Source of the DNA: Streptoalloteichus tenebrarius
Lineage (GTDB): Bacteria; Actinomycetota; Actinomycetes; Mycobacteriales; Pseudonocardiaceae
Direction of reading: 5' to 3'
NCBI RefSeq assembly: GCF_024171885.1
Contig: NZ_JAMTCP010000055.1
Coordinates: 1 to 39,894 of the forward strand
DNA: 39,894 bases
Below, piece after piece: positions 7,282 through 16,195 of the stretch. Made by a program: the position numbers and the translations under genes. The notes below the pieces were generated by a model. The model saw nothing but the letters and a program-made list of their open reading frames with translations, made no database searches and was not told where the DNA came from. How positions within the stretch are numbered: the first letter of the stretch is position 1; the number at the start of each line of letters is the position of its first letter.

Positions 7282-10061
7282 CGGGCCTCCTCCAGCACGT
7301 CGAACGGGATGAGCACCTCGGGCCGCGCGTGCTCGAACCGGTCGAAGAACAGCCCGCGCCGCGCTCTCGGCGACCAGGTGATCACCTGGCCGGCCGCGAG
7401 GCTGGCCAGCTCCTGGCCGTGCACGTCGAACGCCACCCACGCGCCGACCTCGTCGGTCGAGCCCAGCGGCAGCATCGCCCTGAGCCGGGCCACCCCGCGC
7501 CACCACCCGATCGTGTGCACGCCCAGCTCGGGCCCGTGGCGCAGCACGTGCCGGAGGTTGTCCACCCCCGACCGGGGAGCGCCGGGTTCCTTCCGCTCCA
7601 GCACCGCCTGCGCCGCGTCGGCCGCGTACACCACGAGGAAGTGCGGCGGCTCCCGCTCCGCCCCGCTCGTCGAGAGTCGCGCGGTGATCCGCTCGGCCTT
7701 GTCGGCCAACAGGTCGCGCAACCGGTCCAGGTCGAGGAGGTCGGCCTCGTGGCCCATCTCCTTCAGGTCGCGCTGGAGCTGCTCACCGGCCGCCCCCGCC
7801 TCGTCGATCAGGCAGGCGATGGTGAACGTCGCCTCCCCGGGAGCGTGCTGCCGGCCCAGCGACACCGTCGCGGCGGCCAGGACGCTGCCCGCGTCCCGCG
7901 CGGACGAGCCGAGCACGGCGATGTTGCGGCCCGGCCCGCGCGGCAGGGACACCTTCGCCGCGCTGCCGGCGACGTCGATGACCTGCCCGAGCAGCGCGAC
8001 CGGCGGTCCCTCGCCGCCGGGGGCGAGCGCCAGGAAGTCCCGCACCTCGGTGAGCCGGGGGATCTGGCTGCCGTCGAACAGCCGGGGCTCCTCCAGCGCC
8101 GGGGACCGCATCTCCCACAGCCGGACCTGGAGGGCGTCGAAGGTCCCCCTGCTGGTGGCGTCGGGGATCCGCGCGATCCGGTTGCCCAGCCGCACCCCGG
8201 ACTCGTGGTTGACCACCGCGTGCCGCCGGGGCAGCTCCATCGCGACGTCGTTGGTGTCGGCCAGCACGCGCCGGGCCTTGGGCAGCGCCACCCGCAGGAT
8301 GAACTGCTCGAAGATCGCCGGCTTGCCCCAGAACGCCTCGATGCTGGACACGTCCTGGCTGGAGAGCACGAGGTGGATGCCCTGGGAGCGACCCCGGCGC
8401 GCCACGTCCTCCAGTAGCGCCACGGCCTGGTTGGTCACCGCGTCCCGCTCGGAGAACAGGTACTGGAACTCGTCGATCACCGCGACGATCCTCGGCCAGC
8501 GGCCGTCGGGGTCCTCGGCCCGCAGCTCCTCCAGCTTCGTGACCTCGTGCCGCTTGGCCGCGTCCGCCCTCCTGCGCATCTCCTCGGTGAGGAAGCGCAG
8601 CAGGGCCAGCCCGAACTCGCGGTCGGTGTTGACGTTCACCCCGACCAGGCGGGCGTGCGGCAGCCAGCTCGGGTCCTTGCGGCCCCGGGTGAACTGGGCG
8701 AAGGACACGCCCTCCTTGAAGTCGAGCAGGTACAGCTCCAGCTCGTCGGGCGAGTAGCGGGCGGCCAGCGAGCCGAGCATCGCGTACAGGAAGTTGGTCT
8801 TGCCGGAACCGCTCGGCCCGCCGACGAGCACGTGCGGGGAGGCGTCGCCGAGCGTCAGCGACACCGGCTGGCCGTCGTGGTAGCCGACCGGGGCCTGGAG
8901 CCCGGTGGTGGACCGGCAGGACCACGTCCGCGCGGGCAGCAGGTCCTCGAAGGAGCACACCCGGCTGCGCCGCCGCACCGCCTCCTCGGCGATGACCGCG
9001 CTGGCGCGCAACGCGGCCTGGCGCGGCGGCGGGGGGTCGAGCCGCACCGTCGCGTGCGCGCCGGTCATGGTGCTGCGGCCGATCGGCCCGCTGACCAGGT
9101 CGATCGTCTCCACCGGCGAGTTCACCGTGATGGGGATGTCGACGATGACCAGGTGGACGCCGCAGTCCAGCCCGTTGCGCGCGATCCGCTGCAACTTCTG
9201 GTGCAGCTCGTCCTTCAGGCGTTCGCGGTGCCCGAACAGCACCGCCACCCGCCACGGCTCGGTGCGCTGGCCGGTGGCCGCCGCCAGCTCGCGCAGCGAC
9301 GCGTGCCCCTCCACCAGGACGCTGGTGTGGATGCGCCGGATGTGCTCGGCCAGCTCGTCGAGCAGCACGTGGAGCTGCGTCGGGTCGTGCATGGTCAACA
9401 GCCCCGCCCTGGTGAGCGGGTACAGCCCCGGCAGCGCCCCGGTGAGCTGGCCGACGTCCCACACGTGGATCTGGACCATGCCGGGCTGGAAGTGGCCGAG
9501 CACGCGGAGCAGCAGCGACTCGACCAGCCCCTCCGCCGCCGCCCTGCTCTCGTACGTGGTGCTGACGTGCAGGTGCGCGACGTCGAGGAACGGCACCGCG
9601 AGCGGGAACTCCTCCCGCACCGGCGCGCGGTCCACGGCGGCCACGCCCACCCGCCACAGCTCGGGCACGGGCGCCGCGCCGTCGTGCCGCCCCGGCGTGC
9701 CCAGCCACCGCTCCCACGGCAGGGAGGCCGCGCCGGGAGCGCTCGCCGCGACCAGCTCGGCGATCTCCGCCGGGCCGCGGCCGGTCCACTCGGCGAAGAT
9801 CTCCTCGCGTTCGGCCAGCGCCTCCCGCAGCACCGGGGCCAGCACCGGGTTGCGCAGGACCGCGCCCAGCTCCCGCGAGGCCAGCGCCCTGTCGACCCCG
9901 TCCTGGCGCACCCACAGCTCGACGACGGCGCGCGCGTGGGCCAACGCCGCCCTGGCGCGCTCCGTGGCCGCGGCGGACAGGGCCGAGGCCACGGCGCGGC
10001 GGAACTCCGCGAACGCCGCCTCGATCCGCCTGCGCCGCTCGGTTCGCCTCTCCGAAGGCAC
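7278..10061 (-). CDS. FtsK/SpoIIIE-type ATPase with EccC-like multi-domain layout
   Basis: The protein has about 927 residues and no membrane segments. The central domain is a clear FtsK/SpoIIIE ATPase: Walker A GGPSGSGKTN near residue 415, LLDFKEGVSFAQF, Walker B IVAVIDEFQYLF near 525 and RRGRSQGIHLVLSSQ. Before it (about 130-380) and after it (about 690-927) are two segments that look like decayed ATPase domains. The last has GSSARDAGS where a P-loop would sit and FLVVYAAD in place of Walker B. EccC of type VII secretion also has one competent and two degenerate ATPase domains, but EccC is membrane-anchored. The 5' end is ambiguous: GTG 10073 is possible, but GTG 10061 has GAGGTGG in front. 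Two small helical proteins are encoded just upstream and may be its substrates or partners. Confidence 0.9.
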   Translation of the reverse strand: MPSERRTERRRRIEAAFAEFRRAVASALSAAATERARAALAHARAVVELWVRQDGVDRALASRELGAVLRNPVLAPVLREALAEREEIFAEWTGRGPAEIAELVAASAPGAASLPWERWLGTPGRHDGAAPVPELWRVGVAAVDRAPVREEFPLAVPFLDVAHLHVSTTYESRAAAEGLVESLLLRVLGHFQPGMVQIHVWDVGQLTGALPGLYPLTRAGLLTMHDPTQLHVLLDELAEHIRRIHTSVLVEGHASLRELAAATGQRTEPWRVAVLFGHRERLKDELHQKLQRIARNGLDCGVHLVIVDIPITVNSPVETIDLVSGPIGRSTMTGAHATVRLDPPPPRQAALRASAVIAEEAVRRRSRVCSFEDLLPARTWSCRSTTGLQAPVGYHDGQPVSLTLGDASPHVLVGGPSGSGKTNFLYAMLGSLAARYSPDELELYLLDFKEGVSFAQFTRGRKDPSWLPHARLVGVNVNTDREFGLALLRFLTEEMRRRADAAKRHEVTKLEELRAEDPDGRWPRIVAVIDEFQYLFSERDAVTNQAVALLEDVARRGRSQGIHLVLSSQDVSSIEAFWGKPAIFEQFILRVALPKARRVLADTNDVAMELPRRHAVVNHESGVRLGNRIARIPDATSRGTFDALQVRLWEMRSPALEEPRLFDGSQIPRLTEVRDFLALAPGGEGPPVALLGQVIDVAGSAAKVSLPRGPGRNIAVLGSSARDAGSVLAAATVSLGRQHAPGEATFTIACLIDEAGAAGEQLQRDLKEMGHEADLLDLDRLRDLLADKAERITARLSTSGAEREPPHFLVVYAADAAQAVLERKEPGAPRSGVDNLRHVLRHGPELGVHTIGWWRGVARLRAMLPLGSTDEVGAWVAFDVHGQELASLAAGQVITWSPRARRGLFFDRFEHARPEVLIPFDVLEEAR

Positions 10062-10166
10062 TGCCCACCTCACTCGTCGGGGGTAGGGCGCCGTCCGCTG
10101 ACACCCGCGCCAGGGCCCCGGCGCACCGCCGTGATCACGGTAGCCGCTGCCGCCGGGGGCCGTTCC

Positions 10167-10418
10167 TCACAGCCGGGTGGCGTACCCGTCCAGGCTGGTG
10201 ATCGCGGCCACGACCAGCGACAGCGCGTGGTCGACCTGGTCGAGGGCCTTGGCCAGCTCGGGTGGGAGCAGCGGCTCGGGGTGGTTGCGGCCGACGTCCA
10301 GGAACAGGCTCCTGGACTCCTCCAGCGACTCCCTGGCCGAGCTGCTGGCGGCGTGCGCCACGCGGAGCTGCTCGCGCACCGCCTCCAGGGCGGCCCGGAG
10401 CTCGGCGATCGACGACAC
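10167..10418 (-). CDS. Small helical protein, paralogue of the upstream gene
   Basis: The protein has 83 residues with GTG 10418 as start, only two bases after the stop of the preceding gene. It is predicted as two or three helices (IAELRAALEAVREQLRVAHA, ARESLEESRSLFLDV and a last helix ending GYATRL). It aligns by eye with the protein encoded at 10421-10681: both start with an S-x-x-E-x-R-A motif, share an A-x-x-x-LEE-x-R core and end in A-x-RL. It has the size and helical make-up of WXG100 proteins but no WXG turn and no YxxxD motif. It is probably a partner or substrate of the ATPase encoded 105 bp downstream. Confidence 0.8.
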   Translation of the reverse strand: MSSIAELRAALEAVREQLRVAHAASSSARESLEESRSLFLDVGRNHPEPLLPPELAKALDQVDHALSLVVAAITSLDGYATRL

Positions 10419-10420
10419 GG

Positions 10421-10681
10421 CTAGAGCCGGCTGGCGAGGCTCTCGGCGGTCGACACCGCCGCGTTGACCGTCTGCTGCGCGTCGCCGATGCTCTGCAACG
10501 CCTGCTGGAGCAGGCCGTCGACCTGCCCGGCGTCGCTCTGGCTGGTGCCCTGCATCACCTGGGCGAAGGTCTGCCGCGCCTCCTCGAGGGCCGAGATCGC
10601 CTGTTGCAGCGCCCCGACGCTCTCTCCCGCCTTGCCGGTGGCGTGCTGGACTCCCGCACGGACCTCATCGACGCTTGCCAT
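10421..10681 (-). CDS. Small helical protein, DUF6244-like
   Basis: The protein has 86 residues from ATG 10681; a GTG at 10690 is too close to the GGGGAG ribosome site. The sequence MASVDEVRAGVQHATGKAGE, a central ISALEEARQTFAQVM and a C-terminal helix ending ASRL match what I remember of actinobacterial DUF6244 proteins. That assignment is from memory and should be checked. It is Gln- and Ala-rich, fully helical, with no cysteine, signal peptide or WXG motif. It is the first gene of a four-gene operon with its paralogue, the FtsK-like ATPase and the coiled-coil protein. Confidence 0.82.
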   Translation of the reverse strand: MASVDEVRAGVQHATGKAGESVGALQQAISALEEARQTFAQVMQGTSQSDAGQVDGLLQQALQSIGDAQQTVNAAVSTAESLASRL

Positions 10682-10949
10682 CTCGCCCACGCTCCCCGAT
10701 CGCGGCCCCGTCCCGCCGGGGTGGCCTCCGGCGCGGGAGCCGCATCGACCTCGACGCTAGTACCGCCGTCCGGCGACGCAAGCAAGATCGTCTCATTGGG
10801 CGCGTTCCTTGCGCCGGGTAGGGGTGGGGTGCCCGGACGAACGGTGCCGACCGGCGGCAGTTTCCCGACGTTCGTCTCCTTGTGCCATGTGGTGACGGAA
10901 TGGTGACAATCCGTAGACCGTATTCGTGACGTGGAAGGACGTAGTCGAC

Positions 10950-12731
10950 ATGCTCCGACGTCCCACCCGGGCACGCAGGGCGCTGACCGTCACCGCGGCC
11001 GCGCTCGCCGCGGTGACGGCGCTGGCGGTGACCGCGCCCGCCTCGGGCGCCGCCACCGACCCGGCCGCGCCGCCGACCACCGAGCTGTTCACCGTCACCT
11101 CCCCTGGCGAGGACCCGGGGGCGTTGGCCCAGCGGCTGGTCGAGCACGGCCTCGACGTCGTCACCCGGGACGGCGACAGGGTGGTCGTCCTCGGCACCGA
11201 GCACACGCGGGAGGAGCTGGACCGGCTCGGCGTCCAGACCGTGCACGCCGAGGCCGTGCCGGCGGTCAGCCAGGCCGAGGCCGCCGCCACGCCCCCGCTC
11301 CCCCGACGCCTCGCCGACCGGCAGTACCCGACCTTCTACGGCGGATACCGCACCGTGCATGGCTTTCACCAGTTCGTCTCCGACGTGGCCGAGCACTACC
11401 CGGAGCTGGCGCGACGCGTGCCGTACGGCGACTCCTGGCTGCGCGCCCAGAGCCCCGGCCAGGGCAACGAGCTGACGGCGCTGTGCCTCACCGCGCGGGC
11501 GGAGCAGGGCTGCCAGGTCCGGCCGGACTCCCCGAAGCCGCGCTTCCTGCTGATGGCGCAGATCCACGCCAGGGAGATCACCACCAGTGAGACCGCCTGG
11601 CGGTTCATCACCCGGCTGGTGGATGGCTACCGCGACGACGCCGAGATCACGGCGCTGCTCGACGGCACCGAGGTCTGGGTGGTCCCGCAGGTCAACCCGG
11701 ACGGCATCCAGACCGTGGAGGAGGGGCTGGCCGCCGGGGACGTCAGCGCCAACAGCCGCGCGTGGCAGCGGAAGAACCGCGACGACGCCAACTCCGAGAA
11801 GCCGTGCTCCGGCCCGTGGCAGTCCTCGCAGGAGGGCATCGACCTCAACCGCAACTGGGACTCGCACTGGGGAGGGGCGTCGACCTCGAAGAACCCGTGC
11901 AGCCTGGTGTACGCCGGGCCGAAGGCGGCGTCGGAGCCGGAGACCACCGCGCTCGCGGCGTTGTTCGAGCGGCTGTTCCCCGACCAGCGCGGCCCCGCCG
12001 AGACCGACGCCGCGCCCCCGACCACCCGCGGCGCGATGGTCACCCTGCACACCTACGGCAACCTCGTGCTCTTCCCGTGGGGCCACGACAAGAACGTGAA
12101 GACGCCCAACGACGTGGGCCTGCGGTCGATGGCCTTCCGGATGAGCCACTTCAACGGGTACAACACCGGCCAGCCCGGCGAGGTGCTGTACAACGCCTCC
12201 GGCGGCACCGACGACTGGACCTACGACCGTCTCGGCATCGCCTCGTTCACCTTCGAGATCGGGCCGGGTTCGGGTGACTGCACCGGGTTCTTCCCCGAGT
12301 ACCGGTGCCAGGACCGGTTCTGGGAGCTGAACGGGCCGGCGTTGTTGTACGCGGCCAAGGCCGCTCGCTCGCCGTACACCAGCGCGCTCGGCCCGACGAT
12401 CTCCGGCGTGACCGTGCAGCGGGCGCGCAGCGACTGGGCCTCGGTGACGGCGAAGGCCGACGACGACGCCTACGGCGGCCGGGGCGTGAACCGGCCGGCC
12501 GCCCAGAAGGTCGTCGCCGCCGAGGTGTACGTCGCGAAGGCCCCGTGGGAGGGCGGCGTCGCGCAGGCGCTGGAGGTGCGCGGTGACGGGTCCACTGTGG
12601 ACATCGGTGGGGTCTTCGACGCCGCCGGCGACACCGGGGAGCACCGGCTCGTCTACGTGCGGGCCAAGGACGCGGACGGGAACTGGGGGCCGGTGACGGC
12701 CGCCTGGCTGCCGCCCCGCACGAACGACTGA
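10950..12731 (+). CDS. Secreted zinc carboxypeptidase, M14 family
   Basis: The 593-residue protein starts with an export signal: MLRRPTRARR followed by an Ala/Leu core, with likely cleavage after ASGA. Residues 40-105 look like a short propeptide-like region. The M14 catalytic domain follows with zinc ligands His206 and Glu209 in QIHARE, His367 in TLHTYGN, the substrate-carboxylate NRNW motif and the catalytic Glu436 in FTFEIG. The last 110 or so residues form a beta-rich accessory domain ending DADGNWGPVTAAWL. It probably trims C-terminal residues from peptides outside the cell. An upstream GTG at 10926 is in frame, but AAGGA before ATG 10950 and the better signal peptide favour the latter. 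A strong hairpin follows the stop. Confidence 0.93.
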   Translation: MLRRPTRARRALTVTAAALAAVTALAVTAPASGAATDPAAPPTTELFTVTSPGEDPGALAQRLVEHGLDVVTRDGDRVVVLGTEHTREELDRLGVQTVHAEAVPAVSQAEAAATPPLPRRLADRQYPTFYGGYRTVHGFHQFVSDVAEHYPELARRVPYGDSWLRAQSPGQGNELTALCLTARAEQGCQVRPDSPKPRFLLMAQIHAREITTSETAWRFITRLVDGYRDDAEITALLDGTEVWVVPQVNPDGIQTVEEGLAAGDVSANSRAWQRKNRDDANSEKPCSGPWQSSQEGIDLNRNWDSHWGGASTSKNPCSLVYAGPKAASEPETTALAALFERLFPDQRGPAETDAAPPTTRGAMVTLHTYGNLVLFPWGHDKNVKTPNDVGLRSMAFRMSHFNGYNTGQPGEVLYNASGGTDDWTYDRLGIASFTFEIGPGSGDCTGFFPEYRCQDRFWELNGPALLYAAKAARSPYTSALGPTISGVTVQRARSDWASVTAKADDDAYGGRGVNRPAAQKVVAAEVYVAKAPWEGGVAQALEVRGDGSTVDIGGVFDAAGDTGEHRLVYVRAKDADGNWGPVTAAWLPPRTND

Positions 12732-12757
12732 GCCCTTCGCGGGCCGGTGACAGCGAG

Positions 12758-12788
12758 GAGCCCGGGCCGGCTCGTCCGGCCCGGGCTC
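12758..12788. terminator. Terminator of the carboxypeptidase gene
   Basis: A perfect 13-bp inverted repeat (GAGCCCGGGCCGG and its complement) is separated by CTCGT and lies 27 bp after the stop codon. There is no U-tract, as is common in high-GC actinobacteria. Confidence 0.8.
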
Positions 12789-12952
12789 CTGCCGTTTCGG
12801 GCACGCGGTCCGTCAGTTCCTCGGGGAAGTGGGCGGCGCCGCGTGGCCGCTCCCGTTGATCGACCGAGATCTTTGTGAAGCGTTCGTGGGCTTCCTGCCT
12901 CGTCTGAAGGCACACCCTTCTTCATTGCCGGGACGGACGCGGAACCGAGATT

Positions 12953-12965
12953 GTCCACAGTGGAC
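12953..12965. repeat. GTCCACWGTGGAC palindrome (representative copy)
   Basis: Exact copies lie at 12590-12602, 12953-12965, 21171-21183, 23651-23663 and 25369-25381, and one copy with a single mismatch at 3899-3911. This copy and the one at 23651 extend to TTGTCCACA or its complement (12951-12959; 23657-23665), identical to the actinobacterial DnaA box. Three of the five exact copies lie inside genes. Confidence 0.85.
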
Positions 12966-13022
12966 TTCTGTGGGGTCGCGCGAGGACCCCGCGTCGGCCG
13001 GGAGCGCTGTCGCCGGTGTGGA

Positions 13023-13829
13023 TCAGCGAGGGACGGGCGAGGGGATCTCGGCGGCCACCTCCACCGCGACGACCCCCGTCATCGGCGGGTCGGCGCGCCG
13101 CCACCCGGAGACCACCGTCCGCTCCGTCCGTTCCGGCGGCGTCCACCCGGTGCCGCCCAGCGCCGCCACCACCCGCTCCACCGCCCGCGCGGGGTCACCG
13201 TCCACGCGCCCGAGGTCGAAGCCCACCCGGATCGCGGTCGCGTGCCGCGCCACACCCGTCAACCGGGCCTCGCGGGTGACCCGGCTGGCGACCGCGCGGG
13301 ACTGCCACTGCGCGCCCGCCTCCCGGTCGGTGGCCACGTCGACCCACAGCCGCAGGCGCGGCCCCGTGCCGTCGTCGACGGGTTCCGGTTCGGCGTCGGA
13401 CTCCGGGAGATCCGGCGTGCCGGGGGCGAAGTCGCCGGAGGCCGGCTGCCACCCGGTCCCGGTCCACGCCTCGACCAGCAGGCGTTCCCCGCCGGGCACC
13501 AGGAGGGCCACCAGGTCGGGGTCGTCGACCACCGTCCACGCGGTCGGCGGCTCGCACGACACCCGTCCGGTCGCGAACCCGGGCCCCAGCGCGCGGAGCA
13601 ACGAGCGGACCGACCGGCTCAACGCCGCGGCGGCCGTCGAGCCCACCCGCTCGCCGGGCGTGACGCGGACCGTGACCGACCAGCAGCCCGGGTCCTCGTC
13701 CGAGCAGTCCACGGTCTCCACCACCCGGCCGCCCACCCTCTCCTGGAGGGCGCGGCACGCGGCGCGGGCCTGGGCAGCACCGTCGGCGGCGACCACCGCG
13801 GTGACCAAAAGCTCCAGCTCCTCGTCCAT
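13023..13829 (-). CDS. Hypothetical protein of unknown function
   Basis: The protein has 268 residues from ATG 13829. I do not recognise it. The two halves have a similar rhythm: an alpha/beta segment with DPGCWSVTVRV and later RLWVDVATDREAGAQW, each near helical stretches such as VVAADGAAQARAACRALQER and ARAVERVVAAL. This suggests two related alpha/beta (ferredoxin-like) domains, but the repeat is weak by eye. A proline/acidic linker (LPESDAEPEPVDDG) separates the halves. There is no signal peptide or membrane segment. It stands alone between the carboxypeptidase terminator and the ahpD terminator. Confidence 0.75.
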   Translation of the reverse strand: MDEELELLVTAVVAADGAAQARAACRALQERVGGRVVETVDCSDEDPGCWSVTVRVTPGERVGSTAAAALSRSVRSLLRALGPGFATGRVSCEPPTAWTVVDDPDLVALLVPGGERLLVEAWTGTGWQPASGDFAPGTPDLPESDAEPEPVDDGTGPRLRLWVDVATDREAGAQWQSRAVASRVTREARLTGVARHATAIRVGFDLGRVDGDPARAVERVVAALGGTGWTPPERTERTVVSGWRRADPPMTGVVAVEVAAEIPSPVPR

Positions 13830-13933
13830 CGCGCCCCGATTGTTCCGCAGGGGCCGACGGCGCCCGCCGGCGGCCGGCGAGGACGCGTTCTCGCAGGTGG
13901 CGCGGGGGAGAGGTGAGGGGTCTCCCGAACGAC

Positions 13934-13968
13934 GCGGAGGCGGGGCCCCGAGGGGACCCCGCCTCCGC
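13934..13968. terminator. Terminator of the ahpC-ahpD operon
   Basis: GCGGAGGCGGGG (13934-13945) pairs with CCCCGCCTCCGC (13957-13968) around a short loop, 17 bp past the ahpD stop on the minus strand. Confidence 0.8.
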
Positions 13969-13984
13969 GCGCGGTGTTCAGGGA

Positions 13985-14518
13985 TCAGGCGTTCAGCGCC
14001 TGCTCGCCGTCCAGGGTGACCGCGGCGGCGTGCACCACGGCCGCGATCCGCAGGGCCTCGTGCACGGTCTCCCGGGGCACGCCGGCGTCCCGCAGCGTCT
14101 TCTCGTGCGACTCCAGGCAGACGCCGCAGCCGGTGATGGCCGAGACCGCCAGGCTCCACAGCTCGAAGTCGACCTTCTCCACGCCGGGGTTGCCGATCAC
14201 CTGCATGCGCAGGCGGGCGGGGAGGTTGTTGTACTCCGGGTCGCCAACCAGGTGCTTGGCCCGGTAGTAGATGTTGTTCATCGCCATGATCGAGGCGGCG
14301 GCCTTGGCGGCCTCCGTGGCCTCCGGCGACAGGTGCTCGGCGGCCTCCTCCGCCAGCTCCCGCAGCACCGTGGCGTTGCGGGAGGCGACGGCCACCGCGA
14401 GCACCGTGCCCCAGAGCTGCTGCTTGGGCAGCGTGGAGGTGCCGATCACCGAGCCCAGGTTGAGCTTGGTGTCCTTGGCGTAGGCCGGCAGCGCCTGCTT
14501 GAGCGCCTCCAGCGACAT
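13985..14518 (-). CDS. ahpD: Alkylhydroperoxidase AhpD
   Basis: The 177-residue protein carries the AhpD CxxC motif in [10 protein letters not shown] (Cys131, Cys134) with the proton-relay His138. [12 protein letters not shown] and the N-terminal [15 protein letters not shown] are also typical. In mycobacteria AhpD acts as a disulphide reductant that keeps AhpC active, using lipoamide and its reductases. Length matches the family. The ATG overlaps the last base of the ahpC stop (TGATG), so the pair is translationally coupled and controlled by the OxyR gene divergent to ahpC. Confidence 0.96.
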   Translation of the reverse strand: MSLEALKQALPAYAKDTKLNLGSVIGTSTLPKQQLWGTVLAVAVASRNATVLRELAEEAAEHLSPEATEAAKAAASIMAMNNIYYRAKHLVGDPEYNNLPARLRMQVIGNPGVEKVDFELWSLAVSAITGCGVCLESHEKTLRDAGVPRETVHEALRIAAVVHAAAVTLDGEQALNA

Positions 14519-15075
14519 CAGGCCTCCACCATCAGCTTGGCGACGTCCAGGGTGTCCTGGCCCTTGTTCCAGTTGCACGGGCACAGCTCGTCGGTCTGGA
14601 GGGCGTCGAGCACCCGCAGGACCTCCTCGACGTTGCGGCCGACGGAGCCGGCGGTGACCATCGCGAACTGGATCACGTTGTCCTGGTCCACGATGAAGGT
14701 GGCCCGCTGCGCCACGCCGTCCTCGCCCAGCACGCCGCAGGCGGTGGACAGCTCGCGCTTGATGTCGCTGAGCATCGGGAACGGCAGGTCGCGCAGGTCG
14801 GGGTGGTTCTTGCGCCACGCGTAGTGGACGAACTCCGAGTCGACGGAGACGCCGAGGACCTGGGCGTCCCGGTCGGCGAACTCGCCGTTGAGCCGGCCGA
14901 AGGTGGCGATCTCGGTCGGGCAGATGAAGGTGAAGTCCTTGGGCCAGAAGAAGACGACCCGCCACTTGCCCTGGTGGGACTTGTGGTCGATGGTCTGGAA
15001 CGCGTTGTCCGCGTCCAGCGACACACACGCGGTCAGCGCGTACTCGGGGAACTGCTGGCCGACGGTCAGCACCAT
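14518..15075 (-). CDS. ahpC: Peroxiredoxin AhpC
   Basis: The 185-residue two-Cys peroxiredoxin has its peroxidatic Cys52 in DFTFICPTE and C-terminal cysteines Cys165 and Cys167 in ELCPCNW. The clustered C-terminal cysteines are typical of actinobacterial AhpC that pairs with AhpD. It reduces organic peroxides and hydrogen peroxide. The open frame continues upstream to 15177, but GGAGG directly before ATG 15075 decides the start. It is divergent from oxyR, with an OxyR-type dyad in the gap, and is followed by ahpD with a one-base overlap. Confidence 0.96.
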   Translation of the reverse strand: MVLTVGQQFPEYALTACVSLDADNAFQTIDHKSHQGKWRVVFFWPKDFTFICPTEIATFGRLNGEFADRDAQVLGVSVDSEFVHYAWRKNHPDLRDLPFPMLSDIKRELSTACGVLGEDGVAQRATFIVDQDNVIQFAMVTAGSVGRNVEEVLRVLDALQTDELCPCNWNKGQDTLDVAKLMVEA

Positions 15076-15121
15076 GCCTCCAGGTGGGTTGTCGACGACG
15101 TCCACCCCATGGCAGCAGGAA

Positions 15122-15142
15122 CCGATTGATAGGAGAAATCGG
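15122..15142. promoter_or_regulatory. Candidate OxyR binding site
   Basis: CCGATT-N9-AATCGG is a 21-bp dyad in the ahpC-oxyR gap. It contains the ATT-N9-AAT pattern that fits the T-N11-A rule of LysR-type sites. It most likely controls both ahpC and oxyR. Confidence 0.65.
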
Positions 15143-15166
15143 AAGCGCCAACTAGACTGATCGGAC

Positions 15167-16102
15167 GTGCGGATCAATCCGTCCGGACCAAGCCTCAGTC
15201 AACTCCGCGCCTTCCTCGCCGTGGCGGAGTTCCTGCATTTCAGGGCCGCGGCCAGCGCGCTCGGCGTCAGCCAGCCCACGCTCTCGGCCGCCGTCGCCGG
15301 CTGCGAGGAGGCCCTCGGCACGCGGCTTGTGGAACGCACCACACGCCGCGTGATGCTGACCACGGCGGGGGAGCGCCTCGTGCCTCGCGTCCGGGCCGTC
15401 CTGGACGCGGTGGACGCCCTGGTCGACGAGGCCGAGGCGGTGGGGCGGCCGTTCGTCGGCCCGCTCCGGCTGGGCATCATCCCGACCGTCGCGCCCTACC
15501 TGCTGCCGGTCGCGCTGCACGGCCTGCGCAGCGCCTTCCCCGGCCTCGAACCCGAGGTGCACGAGGAACGCACCGCCCGGCTGCTGGAGGGCCTGGCCAC
15601 CGGGCGGTTGGACGCCGCCATCCTCGCGCTGCCCGCCGGCGGGCGCGGGCTGGTCGAGATCCCGCTCTACTCCGAGGACTTCGTGCTCGTCGTGCCGAGG
15701 GGCCACGGCATCGCCGGCTCGGCCGGCGTCGCCCGCTCGGTGCTCCGCGAGTTGGAGGTCCTCCTGCTGGAGGAGGGGCACTGCCTCCGGGACCAGGCGC
15801 TGGACGTCTGCCGGGAGGTGGGCGGCAGGGTCGAGACCGCCACGAGGGCGGCCAGCCTCGGGACCCTCGTGCAGCTCGTCGCCGCCGGGATGGGCGTGAC
15901 GCTGCTGCCCGAGACCGCCGTCCCCGTCGAGACCCGGCGCGCCGGGTTGTCCGTCGCCCACTTCGGCGCTCCCGCGCCCGGCCGGCGGATCGGCCTCGTG
16001 CACCGGGAGAGCGCCGGCCGGTCGGTCGAGTTCGCCGAGATCGCCGCGCAGCTCCGCCGCGCCGTCCGCACCCGCCGCCTCCCCGTCCGCCTCACCCGCT
16101 GA
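15167..16102 (+). CDS. oxyR: LysR-type peroxide sensor OxyR
   Basis: The 311-residue LysR-type regulator has an N-terminal winged helix (LSQLRAFLAVAEFLHFRAAA, then SALGVSQPTLSAAVAGCEEA) and a periplasmic-binding-fold sensor domain. The redox cysteines of OxyR are present: GHCLRDQ (Cys206) and DVCREVG (Cys215). They form a disulphide when oxidised by peroxide. GVTLLPE near residue 245 is also typical. GTG 15167 is the first start after the dyad at 15122-15142. It is divergent from ahpC-ahpD, its expected targets. Confidence 0.95.
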   Translation: MRINPSGPSLSQLRAFLAVAEFLHFRAAASALGVSQPTLSAAVAGCEEALGTRLVERTTRRVMLTTAGERLVPRVRAVLDAVDALVDEAEAVGRPFVGPLRLGIIPTVAPYLLPVALHGLRSAFPGLEPEVHEERTARLLEGLATGRLDAAILALPAGGRGLVEIPLYSEDFVLVVPRGHGIAGSAGVARSVLRELEVLLLEEGHCLRDQALDVCREVGGRVETATRAASLGTLVQLVAAGMGVTLLPETAVPVETRRAGLSVAHFGAPAPGRRIGLVHRESAGRSVEFAEIAAQLRRAVRTRRLPVRLTR

Positions 16103-16195
16103 CCGTCCCCTGTCCGGTGGCTCGCGCCGAACCGACGCGCAGACCCTCGACCAGGCCGACTTCGACGAGCGGCAGCCGGAACGTCTGTCGGCGCG

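Noticed and set aside
6868-10681. Canonical ESX/type VII locus
   Set aside because: The small proteins lack WXG and YxxxD motifs, the ATPase lacks membrane helices, and no EccB, EccD, EccE or mycosin genes are present.
12789-13022. Possible gene remnant with slightly lower GC
   Set aside because: Short frames on both strands lack start sites and recognisable motifs; only the 13-bp palindrome stands out.
16092-16195. Possible third gene fragment after lipoprotein copy A (RQTFRLPLVEVGL...)
   Set aside because: The same sequence follows copy B and is simply the duplicated 3' flank (repeat unit start at 16149); no start codon or family supports a gene.
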